In this document: positions 47,416 to 57,909 of the stretch, one piece after another
Position numbering within the stretch: position 1 is the first letter of the stretch
How the letters are laid out: each line of letters opens with the position of its first letter
Assembly (NCBI GenBank): GCA_003215895.1
Contig: QCJR01000002.1
Span: 1-64,000, forward strand
Direction of reading: 5' to 3'
DNA: 64,000 nt
Source of the DNA: Prochlorococcus sp. AG-409-D14
GTDB taxonomy: Bacteria > Cyanobacteriota > Cyanobacteriia > PCC-6307 > Cyanobiaceae
Notes under the pieces: model-generated
The model's database searches: none
Told to the model about the DNA's origin: nothing
The model's input: the letters and a program-made list of their open reading frames with translations, nothing else
Made by a program: the position numbers and the translations under genes

Positions 47416-48597
47416 ATGAAAACTTATAATCGTTTTCCTTTAGACCTCATCAGGGGTAAAGGTTCATGGGTGTGGGACAAAAAAGGCCGAAAATATCTTG
47501 ATGCTGTGGCTGGCATTGCAACTTGTTCACTGGGCCACAGTGATAGAGCATTAATCAAGTCCTTATCAAAGCAATTAAGAAGACTTCAACATGTATCTAA
47601 CCTTTACGGTATACAAGAGCAAGAAGAACTAGCTAAATGGTTAACTTTACAGAGTTTTGCTAAGAGTGTATTTTTTTGCAATAGCGGTGCCGAAGCAAAC
47701 GAAGCTGCAATTAAATTGGCAAGAAAATATGGGCATAGTGAACGTAACATCGACAAACCTGTCATTCTTTGTGCAAAGGAAAGCTTTCATGGAAGAACAC
47801 TCGCAGCTGTAAGTGCTACAGGGCAGCCGAAATACCACAAAGGTTTCGAACCAATGGTTCAGGGATTTAAGTTTTTTTCTTATAACGACAATGAATCTTT
47901 TGAAAATCTATTTGATGATTTAGAAAAAACAGGTCCACAAATTGCAGCTGTATTTATTGAACCTATACAAGGTGAGGGAGGCATAAATATTGGAAAAAAA
48001 TCCTTTTTTGAGCTCATAAGAAAAAAATGTACCCACAGCAATGTTTTATTGATACTTGACGAAGTCCAAACTGGAATGGGAAGGACAGGTACTCTTTGGG
48101 GATATGAACAACTGGGTATTGAACCTGATGTTTTCACACTAGCCAAAGGACTTGGTGGAGGTCATGCCATTGGAGCGCTATTAGTTAATCAATTAGCTGA
48201 TGTCTTTCAGCCCGGTGATCATGCCAGCACTTTTGGAGGGAATCCATTCGCTTGTAGAGCAGCTCTAACCGTTGGGAAAGAAATACAAAAAAGAGACCTC
48301 CTAAATAAAGTCACCAAGAGAGGTGTTCAATTAAAAGAAGGATTAATTAAACTTTCAAATAAATATTCAGACATATTTATTTCCACAAGAGGTGTTGGGC
48401 TTATTCAAGGTCTCGTTATAAAAGACAATATCAAAATAACATCTCTTGATATTGTCAAATTGGCCTTAGAAGAGAAACTACTTCTAGTACCAGCTGGTTT
48501 AAAAGTAGTAAGGATAGTCCCTCCTCTAACTATTACAAAAAAAGAAATCAACGAGCTTTTATCGCGACTAGACAAATGTCTGATGAAACTTTCATAG
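47416..48597 (+). CDS. argD: Acetylornithine aminotransferase
   Basis: PLP enzyme of arginine synthesis. The track ORF starts inside the tRNA at 47332; the real start is ATG 47416 (MKTYNRFPLDLIRGKG). 393 residues with FFCNSGAEANEAAIKLARKYG, CAKESFHGRTLAAVSATGQ, ILDEVQTGMGRTG, the Schiff-base Lys in TLAKGLGGGHAIGA, and HASTFGGNPFACRAAL. The gap to the tRNA is only eight bases (CTTCATTG), too short for a normal leader, implying the argD message is released by tRNA 3-prime processing. Overlaps folC by 22 bases. Confidence 0.95.
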   Translation: MKTYNRFPLDLIRGKGSWVWDKKGRKYLDAVAGIATCSLGHSDRALIKSLSKQLRRLQHVSNLYGIQEQEELAKWLTLQSFAKSVFFCNSGAEANEAAIKLARKYGHSERNIDKPVILCAKESFHGRTLAAVSATGQPKYHKGFEPMVQGFKFFSYNDNESFENLFDDLEKTGPQIAAVFIEPIQGEGGINIGKKSFFELIRKKCTHSNVLLILDEVQTGMGRTGTLWGYEQLGIEPDVFTLAKGLGGGHAIGALLVNQLADVFQPGDHASTFGGNPFACRAALTVGKEIQKRDLLNKVTKRGVQLKEGLIKLSNKYSDIFISTRGVGLIQGLVIKDNIKITSLDIVKLALEEKLLLVPAGLKVVRIVPPLTITKKEINELLSRLDKCLMKLS

Positions 48598-49814
48598 CAC
48601 AATCGAATTTCATTTTTGAAAGCGAGAGCAAAGAATATAAAGATATGAATCTGGGCATAGATCGAATGTCATTGGCTATTAATGCCATGGGAGATCCCTG
48701 TAAAAAAATACCTGCTATTCAAATAGCAGGAACAAATGGGAAAGGCTCTATTGCCGCTTTTATTAGTAGTGTTCTTAGCTTAGTAAATATCAAAACTGGA
48801 ATTACCACTTCCCCCCATTTAGTTGATTGGGTCGAGAGAATATGTATAAACAAGACTCCAATATCAAAAGAAGAATTTCAATCATTAAGCCTGTCTCTTT
48901 CTCCAATTACAAAAAAATATAGCTTAACTCCTTTTGAATGTGTTATTGCAATAGCACTCAAATATTTTACTTTAAAGGAAGTTGAACTTCTTATTCTTGA
49001 GGTAGGACTTGGAGGAAGACTTGATGCAACAACCTCGCATCAATATAGACCTATTATTGCATTTGGAGCTATTGGACTTGATCATTGTGAATACCTAGGT
49101 AATAGTCTAGAAAAAGTAGCTATTGAGAAAGCAGCTGTAATAACTACAAAGAGTACTATCGTTACATCTACTCAACACAATATTGTAAAAAGAGTTTTCG
49201 AAAAGACTGCTAAGAGGAAACAAGCAGTCATTCATTGGGTAGATCCTATTCCATCAGATTGGGAACTCGGCCTATCAGGAGCAATACAGAAAGAAAATGC
49301 AGCTGTAGCTAAAGGAGTTATTGAATCCTTAAAAAATTTTGGTTGGAATATTTCTGAGGGACAACTTCGAGAGGGCTTATCTCTTGCTAAATGGCCTGGA
49401 AGACTTCAAACAACAAAATGGGAAGGGATGCCCATAGTTGTTGATGGTGCACATAATCCTCACGCGGCTAAGCAATTATCAACTGAAAGAGACACATGGA
49501 CTGGTCAAGAAAGTGGAATTATTTGGATACTAGGTATTCAAAAAAGAAAAGACATGATAGGTATTTTGCATAAGCTAATTAGAGAAAAAGATTTAGCTTG
49601 GATAGTTCCTGTTCCAGGCCAACAAAGCTGGTCAAAAGATCATATTTTAAGTTTTTGCCCTAAATATAAAGACCAAATCAAAGAAGCAGTTAGTGTTGAA
49701 GAAGTTTTATCAACACTTAAAAAACAATATAGATGGCCATCTCCACCACCTATCATTTCAGGATCTCTATATTTAATAGGCGACCTTTTTCGAAGGAAAA
49801 TATTGAGCAGTTAA
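48576..49814 (+). CDS. folC: Folylpolyglutamate/dihydrofolate synthase FolC
   Basis: Mur-ligase-like enzyme that adds Glu to folates. 412 residues: P-loop IAGTNGKGSIAAFISSVL, TSPHLVDWVERICIN, EVGLGGRLDATTSH and VVDGAHNPHAAKQL. The protein starts MSDETFIAQSNFIFE at an ATG inside the end of argD, in another frame, so translation is probably coupled. Ends 26 bases before the convergent oxidase gene stop. Confidence 0.94.
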   Translation: MSDETFIAQSNFIFESESKEYKDMNLGIDRMSLAINAMGDPCKKIPAIQIAGTNGKGSIAAFISSVLSLVNIKTGITTSPHLVDWVERICINKTPISKEEFQSLSLSLSPITKKYSLTPFECVIAIALKYFTLKEVELLILEVGLGGRLDATTSHQYRPIIAFGAIGLDHCEYLGNSLEKVAIEKAAVITTKSTIVTSTQHNIVKRVFEKTAKRKQAVIHWVDPIPSDWELGLSGAIQKENAAVAKGVIESLKNFGWNISEGQLREGLSLAKWPGRLQTTKWEGMPIVVDGAHNPHAAKQLSTERDTWTGQESGIIWILGIQKRKDMIGILHKLIREKDLAWIVPVPGQQSWSKDHILSFCPKYKDQIKEAVSVEEVLSTLKKQYRWPSPPPIISGSLYLIGDLFRRKILSS

Positions 49815-49839
49815 ATTGTTTAAAAATAGAGCCATTAAA

Positions 49840-51192
49840 TCAATTGACTTTTAGATCCCACCCCTTGAGTTTACCTGGATTGAGAATACCTTTTGGATCA
49901 AAGTTACTCTTAGCTTGTACTTGATCAGAATCAATTACACCTAAGCCTCCATCTTCAACAGTGATTGTATGCGGATTAAAAATCACTGCGCCAAGGTCCT
50001 TACATTGGCTGATTAATTTATTCATAGCCTCTTCACCTTGCCATTTAACAAGTGGGAGTGAGGCTAATCTTTGAACTCCATTTTGACGAACACATTCCAA
50101 ATGCCATAAAAGATTCGATCCCCAATCAGATTTCAATTTTCTAATCATTTCAAATTCAGGATGAGGAAGAAGCATTTGCAAATATGTCCAGTCAGGATCA
50201 ATGCCACGCATATGCAAAGTTGTATGGTTCCATGAAAGTTCTCGAAGACCGGTCCCTGCCCTCAGATTTTCCGATCCTAAGTCATAAAAGTCAGCACCAG
50301 ATGCTTTTGCAAGACGCTCAGTTGTACTGACACCATCAGGTGAAACCAACATTAAAATCCTATGTTTACCAGAGGGTTTACCAGACCAATGTGGCAGACA
50401 ATTAACAATTTCTTTTTCTAATAAAGTTCCCAAATAAAGCTCCAGTGCAGCGCAATTAAATTTGCTTAATAAGTCGACAGCCTGTTCCCAATCAAAACAA
50501 TCGACAACTATTTGTTGCCATTTAACATATGGAGCCGTTGTAAATTTCAGCGCGGTAATAATCCCGTTAGTTCCATAAGCATGATTCAAAGCCTCTGAAT
50601 TATTTGCGTTCAACTCAAGTTTTCTTGGTGGATCCTCAGTCGTTATTATTTCTAGGGATTGCAAATGCCCAGGATCTCTCAGGAATCCCCAACGGACGGA
50701 TCCTATTCCACCTGAACCACCAGCGATAAAACCACCAATCGAGGCGCTTCTCCATGTACTTGGTAGCAACCGCAACTGACGTCCATGCTTAATCAACTCA
50801 TCATTAATATCTCTAAGCAAACAACCAGATTCAACTGTAATTTCACCTGTTTTTGAATCGAAATTTCTAATTTTTTTAAGACCAGACATAACCATAACAA
50901 CTCCACCGTTAAGAGGGACACACTGCCCATAGTTCCCTGTTCCAGAGCCTCTGAGGGTCAAAGGAGTTGAATACTTATTACATAATTGAGCCACAAGAAT
51001 AATTGCATCTACAGAAAATGGTCTAACGACTATGTCAGCAAGACAATCTTTCAATTCATTGATCAATATTGGCGAATAATCAAAGAAATCTTTAGATAAC
51101 CTTTTTAAATCACTAGTTTTTTGATAGATCTCTATATCAGCAATTGATTTTAGTTCGCTTAAAATCAACTCTATTTTCTGTTTATTAGTCAT
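49840..51192 (-). CDS. FAD-binding oxidase/dehydrogenase (GlcD-like)
   Basis: 450 residues. The FAD_binding_4 part has STPLTLRGSGTGNYGQCVPL, VESGCLLRDINDELIKHGRQ, STWRSASIGGFIAGGSGGIG and SVRWGFLRDPGHL. The C-terminal part ends LGVIDSDQVQAKSNFDPKGI, then LNPGK, the usual end of the glycolate oxidase/VAO group. Substrate unknown; a 2-hydroxy acid is the usual guess for this family. It starts six bases after the amidohydrolase stops, so they are likely one transcript and possibly one pathway. No iron-sulfur partner gene is adjacent. Confidence 0.85.
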   Translation of the reverse strand: MTNKQKIELILSELKSIADIEIYQKTSDLKRLSKDFFDYSPILINELKDCLADIVVRPFSVDAIILVAQLCNKYSTPLTLRGSGTGNYGQCVPLNGGVVMVMSGLKKIRNFDSKTGEITVESGCLLRDINDELIKHGRQLRLLPSTWRSASIGGFIAGGSGGIGSVRWGFLRDPGHLQSLEIITTEDPPRKLELNANNSEALNHAYGTNGIITALKFTTAPYVKWQQIVVDCFDWEQAVDLLSKFNCAALELYLGTLLEKEIVNCLPHWSGKPSGKHRILMLVSPDGVSTTERLAKASGADFYDLGSENLRAGTGLRELSWNHTTLHMRGIDPDWTYLQMLLPHPEFEMIRKLKSDWGSNLLWHLECVRQNGVQRLASLPLVKWQGEEAMNKLISQCKDLGAVIFNPHTITVEDGGLGVIDSDQVQAKSNFDPKGILNPGKLKGWDLKVN

Positions 51193-51198
51193 GACTCA

Positions 51199-52503
51199 TC
51201 ATTTGTGAATGTTGTTTTTTGTTTTAGGCAATTCATTCAAGAATTCACCATTAACGACTACTCTTCGTTTAGGTCTATCAGACAAAGCTTTTACCCAACT
51301 ATTTGAATCTAACAAAATAAAATCGGCAGGACTTCCCTTTTGAAAAAGGCCATCCCATTGAAGGCTTAGCACTTGTGCTGCAGACGAGGTGAACGGAGCA
51401 AGGCCCAATCTTTCCCAGGGAGATAAATGAGCAATTGGCATAGAAAAAGCCATTAAATTTATTGGATCAAAATTAGACAAAGGAAACCATGCATCATTGA
51501 CATTGTCACCTCCAACAGATACAACAACTCCAGCCTTTTGCAGTTGGAATATTGGAGCAAGTGGTCTTTTAATTAAAGTAGAGCGATCTTTTCTTCCAAG
51601 AAGCCAAGAATTAGTTAGTGGTAAAGCAACGACTTTTAACTTATTTTTAGCCATTTTCTTGGCCAAATGTGAAATCGCCTTTTCTTTTAGCAATCCCATG
51701 CTGCTTAAATGACTACAAGTTATTGATATCTCATTTTCAACTTGAGCTAATACTTCTAGAAGTACTTTCAATCCTCCAGCCGAGCAAGACTGAGACTCAT
51801 CAATATGTAGATCTATATCGCAATTAAGTCTATTTGCGAGTTGAACTAGATGTAATAAAGACTTAAAAGTCTTCCTCTTACTAAAAGGAGGAGCTATTAC
51901 TCCACCTAAAAGATCTCGATTGGAAGCAACTCTTTGAGCTAAAAGATCTCCCTCTTCAGTTTGCCAAAAGTCCAATGGAACCAAAGCTACAAACTGTAAG
52001 AAAATTTTTTCTTTCCATTTTTTCCTAACATCCTCCAAAATATCCCAATCTCTCATTGCATTTTTTCCAAAACTGTCAATATGGGATCTAATTGCCCTGA
52101 TTCCATTCACTAGCGCTAGATTGAGAGACTTTTCAACGCTGAAAATTAATTCATCTTTGGACCTCAATTCATATTCACTTAGATTTGCATCCAAGGCTTC
52201 TTGATAGGTACCCTTCAAATTGGATGAGCGAGGCCATGAGAATGCTTTATCTATATGTGCATGAGGTTCCGCAAATCTTGGAAGAAGAATTTCCTCCGGA
52301 ACTTTAGATGTTTCTTTTAAACCCTTAATAGAGGTAATGGTTCCATCTCTCCACTCAATTTGAATAGAGGACAAGCCTTCTTGATCAATTGATGTTCCTA
52401 ATACATCCTTTCCATTGCCAATCAAACATCTTGGGACAAGAACATCTACGAGTCCAGACTTTGAGGGATTTGCAACCAATTCAACATTTTTTGCGAAATT
52501 CAC
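51199..52503 (-). CDS. Amidohydrolase, cytosine-deaminase-like
   Basis: 434 residues. Metal-binding PRFAEPHAHIDKAFSWP and IRSHIDSFGKNAM, the strand DIDLHIDESQS, SITCSHLSSMG and the late VVSVGGDNVNDAWFPLSNFD, all in the order of the CodA/amidohydrolase fold. The substrate ring is not deducible; cytosine, isoguanine or related heterocycles are candidates. N- and C-terminal parts (PRCLIGN, GSPADFILLDSNSWVKAL) form the composite beta-domain. Paired with the FAD oxidase. Confidence 0.8.
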   Translation of the reverse strand: MNFAKNVELVANPSKSGLVDVLVPRCLIGNGKDVLGTSIDQEGLSSIQIEWRDGTITSIKGLKETSKVPEEILLPRFAEPHAHIDKAFSWPRSSNLKGTYQEALDANLSEYELRSKDELIFSVEKSLNLALVNGIRAIRSHIDSFGKNAMRDWDILEDVRKKWKEKIFLQFVALVPLDFWQTEEGDLLAQRVASNRDLLGGVIAPPFSKRKTFKSLLHLVQLANRLNCDIDLHIDESQSCSAGGLKVLLEVLAQVENEISITCSHLSSMGLLKEKAISHLAKKMAKNKLKVVALPLTNSWLLGRKDRSTLIKRPLAPIFQLQKAGVVVSVGGDNVNDAWFPLSNFDPINLMAFSMPIAHLSPWERLGLAPFTSSAAQVLSLQWDGLFQKGSPADFILLDSNSWVKALSDRPKRRVVVNGEFLNELPKTKNNIHK

Positions 52504-52707
52504 TTTTGAATAGATTTCAATCCCGAGCTTTTATTAATCCGGGTTCTAATTACACAGTAACTTTAATAGCTGTCAATTGCGTTGTGATCAAAATATAAAA
52601 AGTTAAAAATTTAATCCTTACTATCTACAATGTTATCAAGCTAAATTTTTTACCAAAATCATTTTGGAATCTCAAAATGGCAAATCATTGGTAGATTAAA
52701 AGCACAA

Positions 52708-52781
52708 GGCGGGCGTCGCCAAGTGGTTAAGGCAGCGGCTTGTGGCGCCGCTATTCGGGGGTTCGAATCCCCTCGCTCGCC
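52708..52781 (+). tRNA. tRNA-His (GTG)
   Basis: Acceptor GCGGGCG/CGCTCGC with an extra 5-prime G opposite C73, the hallmark of histidine tRNA. Anticodon stem GCGGC/GCCGC with loop TTGTGGC gives GTG. T arm GGGGGTTCGAATCCCC. CCA not encoded. It stands alone, 63 bases upstream of miaB. Confidence 0.97.
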
Positions 52782-52843
52782 CTTGAACATTTTTTGGAAT
52801 CAATCTCAAAAATCTTTTTTTCTAAGGTAAAAATAAACCTGCG

Positions 52844-54235
52844 ATGACAGCATCCATAGCTCCCAATAAACAAAGCACATCTTTAAGGACCAACAGAGGA
52901 AGCTATTGGATTACCACTTTTGGATGTCAAATGAATAAAGCTGATTCTGAAAGAATGTCAGGCATATTGCAAACAATGGGATATCAGCTTGCGGAGGAGG
53001 AACTTAAAGCGGATTTAATTCTCTACAACACTTGTACTATTCGGGATAATGCTGAGCAAAAAGTTTATAGCTATTTAGGAAGGCAAGCCATAAGAAAAAA
53101 ATCAGATCCTCATTTGAAAATTATTATTGCAGGATGCTTAGCTCAACAAGAAGGTGAAGCCCTACTAAGAAGAGTTCCAGAAATTGATCTCGTAATGGGG
53201 CCTCAGCATGCTAATAGACTGGAGACTCTTCTTAATCAAGTTGATAACGGACACCAGGTTTTAGCAACTGATGAACAGCACATATACGAAGACATAGCGA
53301 CAGCGAGAAGAGAAAGTGCCATCTGCGGTTGGGTCAACATTATCTATGGATGCAATGAGCGATGCACTTACTGCGTAGTCCCCTCGGTTAGAGGCAAAGA
53401 GCAATCAAGAACACCGGAAGCTATTAAACATGAAATAGAAAATTTAGCGAAAATTGGATACAAAGAAATAACCCTTTTAGGGCAGAATATAGATGCTTAT
53501 GGCAGAGACTTTAAAGCTTATGAGTTTAATAAATCTGGACAACTAACACTTTCATATTTATTAGAATATATTCATGATATTGAAGGAATTGAGCGTATTA
53601 GATTTGCCACAAGTCATCCAAGATATTTCACAAAAGAGTTAATAGATGTATGCGCAAAACTTCCTAAGGTTTGTGAACACTTTCATATCCCTTTCCAAAG
53701 TGGAAGTAATAAAGTACTCAAAAACATGGGTCGGGGATATACTGTTCAAACCTATAAAGAAATTATAGATTATATAAGACAAATAATGCCTGATTCATCT
53801 ATTAGTTCTGATGCAATTGTGGCTTTTCCAGGAGAGACGAGAGATGAGTTCGAAGAGACACTCTCACTTATAGAGGATGTTAAATTTGACCTTGTCAATA
53901 CTGCAGCATATTCACCCAGACCAAACACGCCAGCTGCTTTATGGCCTAATCAATTACATGAAAAAATAAAAATTGATAGGCTAAGAGAAATTAACGACTT
54001 GGTAGAAAAAACCGCAAAAGAAAGAAACTTAAGATATCAAGACTCATTAGAGGAAATACTTATAGAGAATGTAAATCCTAAAGATAATTCCCAATTAATG
54101 GGAAGGACTAGAACTAATCGACTAACTTTTTTTCCAAGTCAAACAAGAGATGGCAAATCACATCAACCCGGAGAAATAGTGACAATAAAAATCAAACAAG
54201 TTCGTCCATTTTCATTAACTGGAATCTTTTCATAA
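52844..54235 (+). CDS. miaB: tRNA-2-methylthio-N6-dimethylallyladenosine synthase MiaB
   Basis: Radical SAM methylthiotransferase that modifies A37. 463 residues: N-terminal auxiliary cluster domain ([40 protein letters not shown]), radical SAM motif [17 protein letters not shown] and a C-terminal TRAM domain ([18 protein letters not shown]). Start ATG 52844 gives a 15-residue leader before the conserved [11 protein letters not shown]. Confidence 0.96.
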   Translation: MTASIAPNKQSTSLRTNRGSYWITTFGCQMNKADSERMSGILQTMGYQLAEEELKADLILYNTCTIRDNAEQKVYSYLGRQAIRKKSDPHLKIIIAGCLAQQEGEALLRRVPEIDLVMGPQHANRLETLLNQVDNGHQVLATDEQHIYEDIATARRESAICGWVNIIYGCNERCTYCVVPSVRGKEQSRTPEAIKHEIENLAKIGYKEITLLGQNIDAYGRDFKAYEFNKSGQLTLSYLLEYIHDIEGIERIRFATSHPRYFTKELIDVCAKLPKVCEHFHIPFQSGSNKVLKNMGRGYTVQTYKEIIDYIRQIMPDSSISSDAIVAFPGETRDEFEETLSLIEDVKFDLVNTAAYSPRPNTPAALWPNQLHEKIKIDRLREINDLVEKTAKERNLRYQDSLEEILIENVNPKDNSQLMGRTRTNRLTFFPSQTRDGKSHQPGEIVTIKIKQVRPFSLTGIFS

Positions 54236-54287
54236 ATGTTGATTAATTCAAAAAATTATCTTATAAAATATTGAAACCAAAATAGTC

Positions 54288-55349
54288 ATGTCGAATAAGA
54301 AACTCACTATAGGTCTAGTTTTTGGTGGAAACTCAAGTGAACATGAAGTTTCTATCAACTCAGCTCAAACTATTTACAAAGCCTTTTCTCATTCTTATAA
54401 TCGTAATCGATTTGATGTAAATCCAATATATATAAACAAGTATGGTTTTTGGGAAGATTCAGAATACTCAAAGTCGATTTTATTGGAAGAAAAAAAATCA
54501 ACTAAAACTATTAAAAGTAATAAAAACTATATCAATAACCTAACTAACTTTCCAAAAGATAGCAACACAATTGACGTATGGTTTCCCGCATTACATGGTC
54601 CAAATGGTGAGGATGGAGTTATTCAAGGATTATTTAAATTAACAGGAAAACCTTTCGTTGGATCAGGGATACTTGGTTCATCTTTAGGCATGGACAAAAT
54701 AGCAATGAAATCTATTTTCAAATCATTTAATCTTCCTCAAGCCCCTTATATCTATTTACATAAAGAGAATTTATTAAATAAAGTATTTATGAAATCAATT
54801 TTTGATAAAATAGAAAAAATAATAATGTATCCATGCTTTGTGAAGCCAGCCAACCTGGGTTCTTCTATAGGTATAACTAAAGCATATTCAAAGCAAGAAC
54901 TTATTACCGGAATAGATATTGCAGTACAATATGATGAAAGAGTTATTATAGAAAAAAATATTGAAGGAAGAGAACTTGAATGTGGAGTATTGGGCAAATC
55001 TATAATGAAATCCTCAGTTGTTGGCGAAGTTAAATTTAAAACTGATTGGTATACATATGAAACAAAATATGACAAGAATCTAAGCAGTACGATTATCCCA
55101 GCCGACTTGAACATAGATATATCTAATAATATACAAAAGCTAGCTATCGAGGCATGCAAGGCTATTAATTCTTATGGTTTAGCAAGAGTTGATTTTTTTT
55201 ATCAAGAGAACACGCAACAGATTTATATAAATGAAGTAAATACCTTGCCTGGATTCACTAAAACGAGTATGTATCCAATGTTATGGGAAGCTTCTGGATT
55301 AAAACTAGAAAAACTTGTTGCTACTCTCATAGAAATAGCTAAAGAATAA
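54288..55349 (+). CDS. ddl: D-alanine-D-alanine ligase
   Basis: ATP-grasp enzyme making the D-Ala-D-Ala end of peptidoglycan stems. 353 residues. N-terminal LVFGGNSSEHEVSINSA, then VWFPALHGPNGEDGVIQGL, PCFVKPANLGSSIGITKA, IEKNIEGRELECGVLG, and the Mg/ATP motif IYINEVNTLPGFTKTSMYP. First gene of a plus-strand run with a small unknown gene, ftsQ and ftsZ, resembling the classic dcw cluster. Confidence 0.95.
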   Translation: MSNKKLTIGLVFGGNSSEHEVSINSAQTIYKAFSHSYNRNRFDVNPIYINKYGFWEDSEYSKSILLEEKKSTKTIKSNKNYINNLTNFPKDSNTIDVWFPALHGPNGEDGVIQGLFKLTGKPFVGSGILGSSLGMDKIAMKSIFKSFNLPQAPYIYLHKENLLNKVFMKSIFDKIEKIIMYPCFVKPANLGSSIGITKAYSKQELITGIDIAVQYDERVIIEKNIEGRELECGVLGKSIMKSSVVGEVKFKTDWYTYETKYDKNLSSTIIPADLNIDISNNIQKLAIEACKAINSYGLARVDFFYQENTQQIYINEVNTLPGFTKTSMYPMLWEASGLKLEKLVATLIEIAKE

Positions 55350-55385
55350 ATTAACCATGACATTTTTAGATCTCTTTTTCAAAAA

Positions 55386-55796
55386 ATGATTCACGGTCTC
55401 CTTTGGTTGCCACTGTTGATGGCTTTTCTTCTCATAGCATCCCTTGGATGGATAGAGAGAAGGCGACAGAATCTATATTTACTTTGGGCCAAAGGTTCAG
55501 AGCTAGCGAAGCTTGATGGAACAGGAGCTGCACGGTTGAAAGCTGGCATTTTATGCTGGAGCAGCTTTGAGGCTGGAAGCTTCAAAGAGGAAGCAACTTT
55601 CGAAGTTAAGAAATTAGAAATGGTTGAACTTATGGCTCTTAGTTCAGGGGAAGCCCCTTTAACTAAAGAATCTGAAGGGCGTTGTCGACTCAGACTTATT
55701 GGTTCAGGGAAAGAAATAGATGTGCCCTTTTCAGATGCTGAACGTGCTCGTCAATGGATGGACAAACTTATGTCTAGAGCAAGATGCGACCTTTGA
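55386..55796 (+). CDS. Membrane-anchored hypothetical protein between ddl and ftsQ
   Basis: 136 residues. One N-terminal membrane helix (IHGLLWLPLLMAFLLIASLG) is followed by a basic stretch (WIERRRQNLYLLWAKGSE) and a soluble domain (TFEVKKLEMVELMALSSGEA, RCRLRLIGSGKEIDVPFSDA, ERARQWMDKLMSRARC). Its end overlaps ftsQ by 13 bases. Cyanobacterial position in the division cluster suggests a role in wall or division, but nothing in the sequence proves it. Confidence 0.8.
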   Translation: MIHGLLWLPLLMAFLLIASLGWIERRRQNLYLLWAKGSELAKLDGTGAARLKAGILCWSSFEAGSFKEEATFEVKKLEMVELMALSSGEAPLTKESEGRCRLRLIGSGKEIDVPFSDAERARQWMDKLMSRARCDL

Positions 55797-56614
55797 AATC
55801 AAATAAAAGAAAAAACAGAGAATCAAATAAACACAATCGAATAAGAACTCACAATTTCTCGTATATTTTTCAAAATAAAAATTTTCTAATTGAACTTTGG
55901 CAATTAGTTTTCTTTTCAAGCACTTCAATCCTTCTAATTCTTATATTTCTCAACCAGGCTTGGAAAACAATTAATTTTGATCAAACTAAAATCACAGGTT
56001 TATCTGGAATAACAAAAAACGATATCAAAAAAAACACTAGTATTTTTTATCCCAAAAATTTGTTGGAATTAAATCCAAAAGAAATTGAATCTCATTTAAT
56101 TAAAAAGCTTCCTGTTAAGGGAGTTTCAGTAACCCGACATTTTTTCCCCCCCGAAATTCATCTAAATGTTTTAGAACGAGAACCAATCGCATTTGCAAGT
56201 CGAGTTTTTGCAAACAAGATTGAAAAAGGAATGATTGATATTGAGGGATCTTGGATACCACTTCAATTTGTAAATAAATCAAAAAAAAATCAAATAAAAT
56301 TATCTATTGAAAATTGGAATCCAAATAAAAAAGAAGAAATCATTTTGATAATAAAAAATAGATTTATTTTTCAAAGCCCTCTTCAAAAAATCAAAATAAA
56401 TCCTCTTCAAGAAATCAGCCTAAAAACAGAACACTTCGATTTAGTCCTTCTAGGCTCAGGAACTGATCGCTTAATCGAGCAAATCAATAAACTCAACCAG
56501 CTACAAAAATCATTACCAAATCTTTTAATCAACACAAAAGTAAAAGTCGTAGATCTTATAGATCCAACCAAACCAGAATTAAAAATAGAAAAAATACTGA
56601 GCAATGAGGGTTAA
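55784..56614 (+). CDS. ftsQ: Cell division protein FtsQ
   Basis: 276 residues: basic cytoplasmic N terminus (RPLKSNKRKNRESNKHNRI), one membrane helix (LVFFSSTSILLILIFLNQA, about 43-61), then a POTRA-like domain (TGLSGITKNDIKKNTSIFY, HFFPPEIHLNVLEREPIAFA) and a beta domain. Divergent in sequence, as FtsQ usually is, but order and neighbours agree. The start overlaps the preceding gene. Confidence 0.85.
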   Translation: MRPLKSNKRKNRESNKHNRIRTHNFSYIFQNKNFLIELWQLVFFSSTSILLILIFLNQAWKTINFDQTKITGLSGITKNDIKKNTSIFYPKNLLELNPKEIESHLIKKLPVKGVSVTRHFFPPEIHLNVLEREPIAFASRVFANKIEKGMIDIEGSWIPLQFVNKSKKNQIKLSIENWNPNKKEEIILIIKNRFIFQSPLQKIKINPLQEISLKTEHFDLVLLGSGTDRLIEQINKLNQLQKSLPNLLINTKVKVVDLIDPTKPELKIEKILSNEG

Positions 56615-56771
56615 AAGCACTGCTATGACAACACTTTCAAGAAATCTTTAAGAGAGAGAGAGAAATTTAGGGCAAATAATGTAAATTAATTTGTTAATCA
56701 ATTTGAACCTATAAGCCAACAGAATTCATGGATGATGTTCATAATGCCCAAAACGAGTTCTAATCCTAAAT

Positions 56772-57881
56772 ATGGTGATGGGAATGGGAAACAAATCTGG
56801 TTTCAACATGGATGAAGGGATCCTACCCAGTCAATCTGCACGTATTGAGGTTATTGGCGTTGGGGGCGGCGGAAGTAATGCCGTTAACCGAATGATCAAT
56901 AGTGATCTAGATGGAGTCACATATCGGGTACTCAACACAGATGCTCAGGCTCTGATCCAATCATCCGCTACTCACAGAGTACAGCTTGGGCAAAGCTTAA
57001 CTAGAGGCCTTGGGGCAGGCGGCAATCCAAGCATTGGCCAAAAAGCGGCAGAAGAATCTAGAGCTGATCTTCAACAAGCCTTAGAAGGAGTAGACCTTGT
57101 ATTTATTGCCGCTGGCATGGGAGGAGGTACTGGCACAGGAGCAGCTCCTGTCGTTGCTCAAGTTGCCAAAGAAAGTGGTGCCTTGACAGTAGGGATAGTT
57201 ACCAAACCATTTAGTTTTGAAGGTAAACGTCGTTTAAGACAGGCTGACGAAGGTATCGCAAGACTTGCAGAGAATGTTGATACGTTAATTGTTATTCCAA
57301 ACGACAGACTAAAAGACGTAATTTCAGGTGCTCCTTTGCAAGAAGCCTTTAGAAGCGCTGACGATGTTCTTATGAAAGGAGTTCAAGGTATAAGTGACAT
57401 AATCACTTGTCCTGGATTGGTGAACGTAGATTTTGCCGATGTACGGTCTGTAATGACAGAAGCTGGTACTGCGCTCCTGGGTATAGGTTTAGGTTCTGGA
57501 AGATCAAGAGCCCTAGAAGCAGCTCAAGCAGCGATCAATAGTCCACTCTTAGAGGCTGCTCGAATAGATGGAGCGAAAGGATGTGTAATAAACATAACTG
57601 GAGGGAAAGACATGACTCTTGAAGATATGACATCAGCTTCTGAGGTCATATCCGATGTAGTTGATCCAGAAGCAAATATAATTGTAGGAACAGTTGTTGA
57701 TGAAAAACTTGAGGGGGAGATTCAAGTAACAGTTATTGCTACTGGATTTGACAGTAATCAAATTTATTCAAATGATAGAAACAGAGGAAGACTTTCTCCT
57801 AAATCACTTTATGAGCAGTCAGAAGTTAGAGAAGCAGGGGCTTCGATACCTGAGTTTTTACGTTTAAGACAAAATCGCTGA
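56772..57881 (+). CDS. ftsZ: Cell division protein FtsZ
   Basis: Tubulin-like GTPase forming the division ring. 369 residues: [36 protein letters not shown] (signature), [30 protein letters not shown] and [11 protein letters not shown]. The C terminus is short and ends [11 protein letters not shown], the partner-binding tail. The start at 56772 ([10 protein letters not shown]) has no Shine-Dalgarno; the 157-base leader includes a GA run (AGAGAGAGAGA). Confidence 0.97.
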   Translation: MVMGMGNKSGFNMDEGILPSQSARIEVIGVGGGGSNAVNRMINSDLDGVTYRVLNTDAQALIQSSATHRVQLGQSLTRGLGAGGNPSIGQKAAEESRADLQQALEGVDLVFIAAGMGGGTGTGAAPVVAQVAKESGALTVGIVTKPFSFEGKRRLRQADEGIARLAENVDTLIVIPNDRLKDVISGAPLQEAFRSADDVLMKGVQGISDIITCPGLVNVDFADVRSVMTEAGTALLGIGLGSGRSRALEAAQAAINSPLLEAARIDGAKGCVINITGGKDMTLEDMTSASEVISDVVDPEANIIVGTVVDEKLEGEIQVTVIATGFDSNQIYSNDRNRGRLSPKSLYEQSEVREAGASIPEFLRLRQNR

Positions 57882-57909
57882 GACTTATCAACTTATACTT
57901 TTATTAGGG

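Noticed and set aside
54752-55159. 135-residue minus-strand ORF within ddl
   Set aside because: Shadow of an intact ddl reading frame with no recognisable motif.
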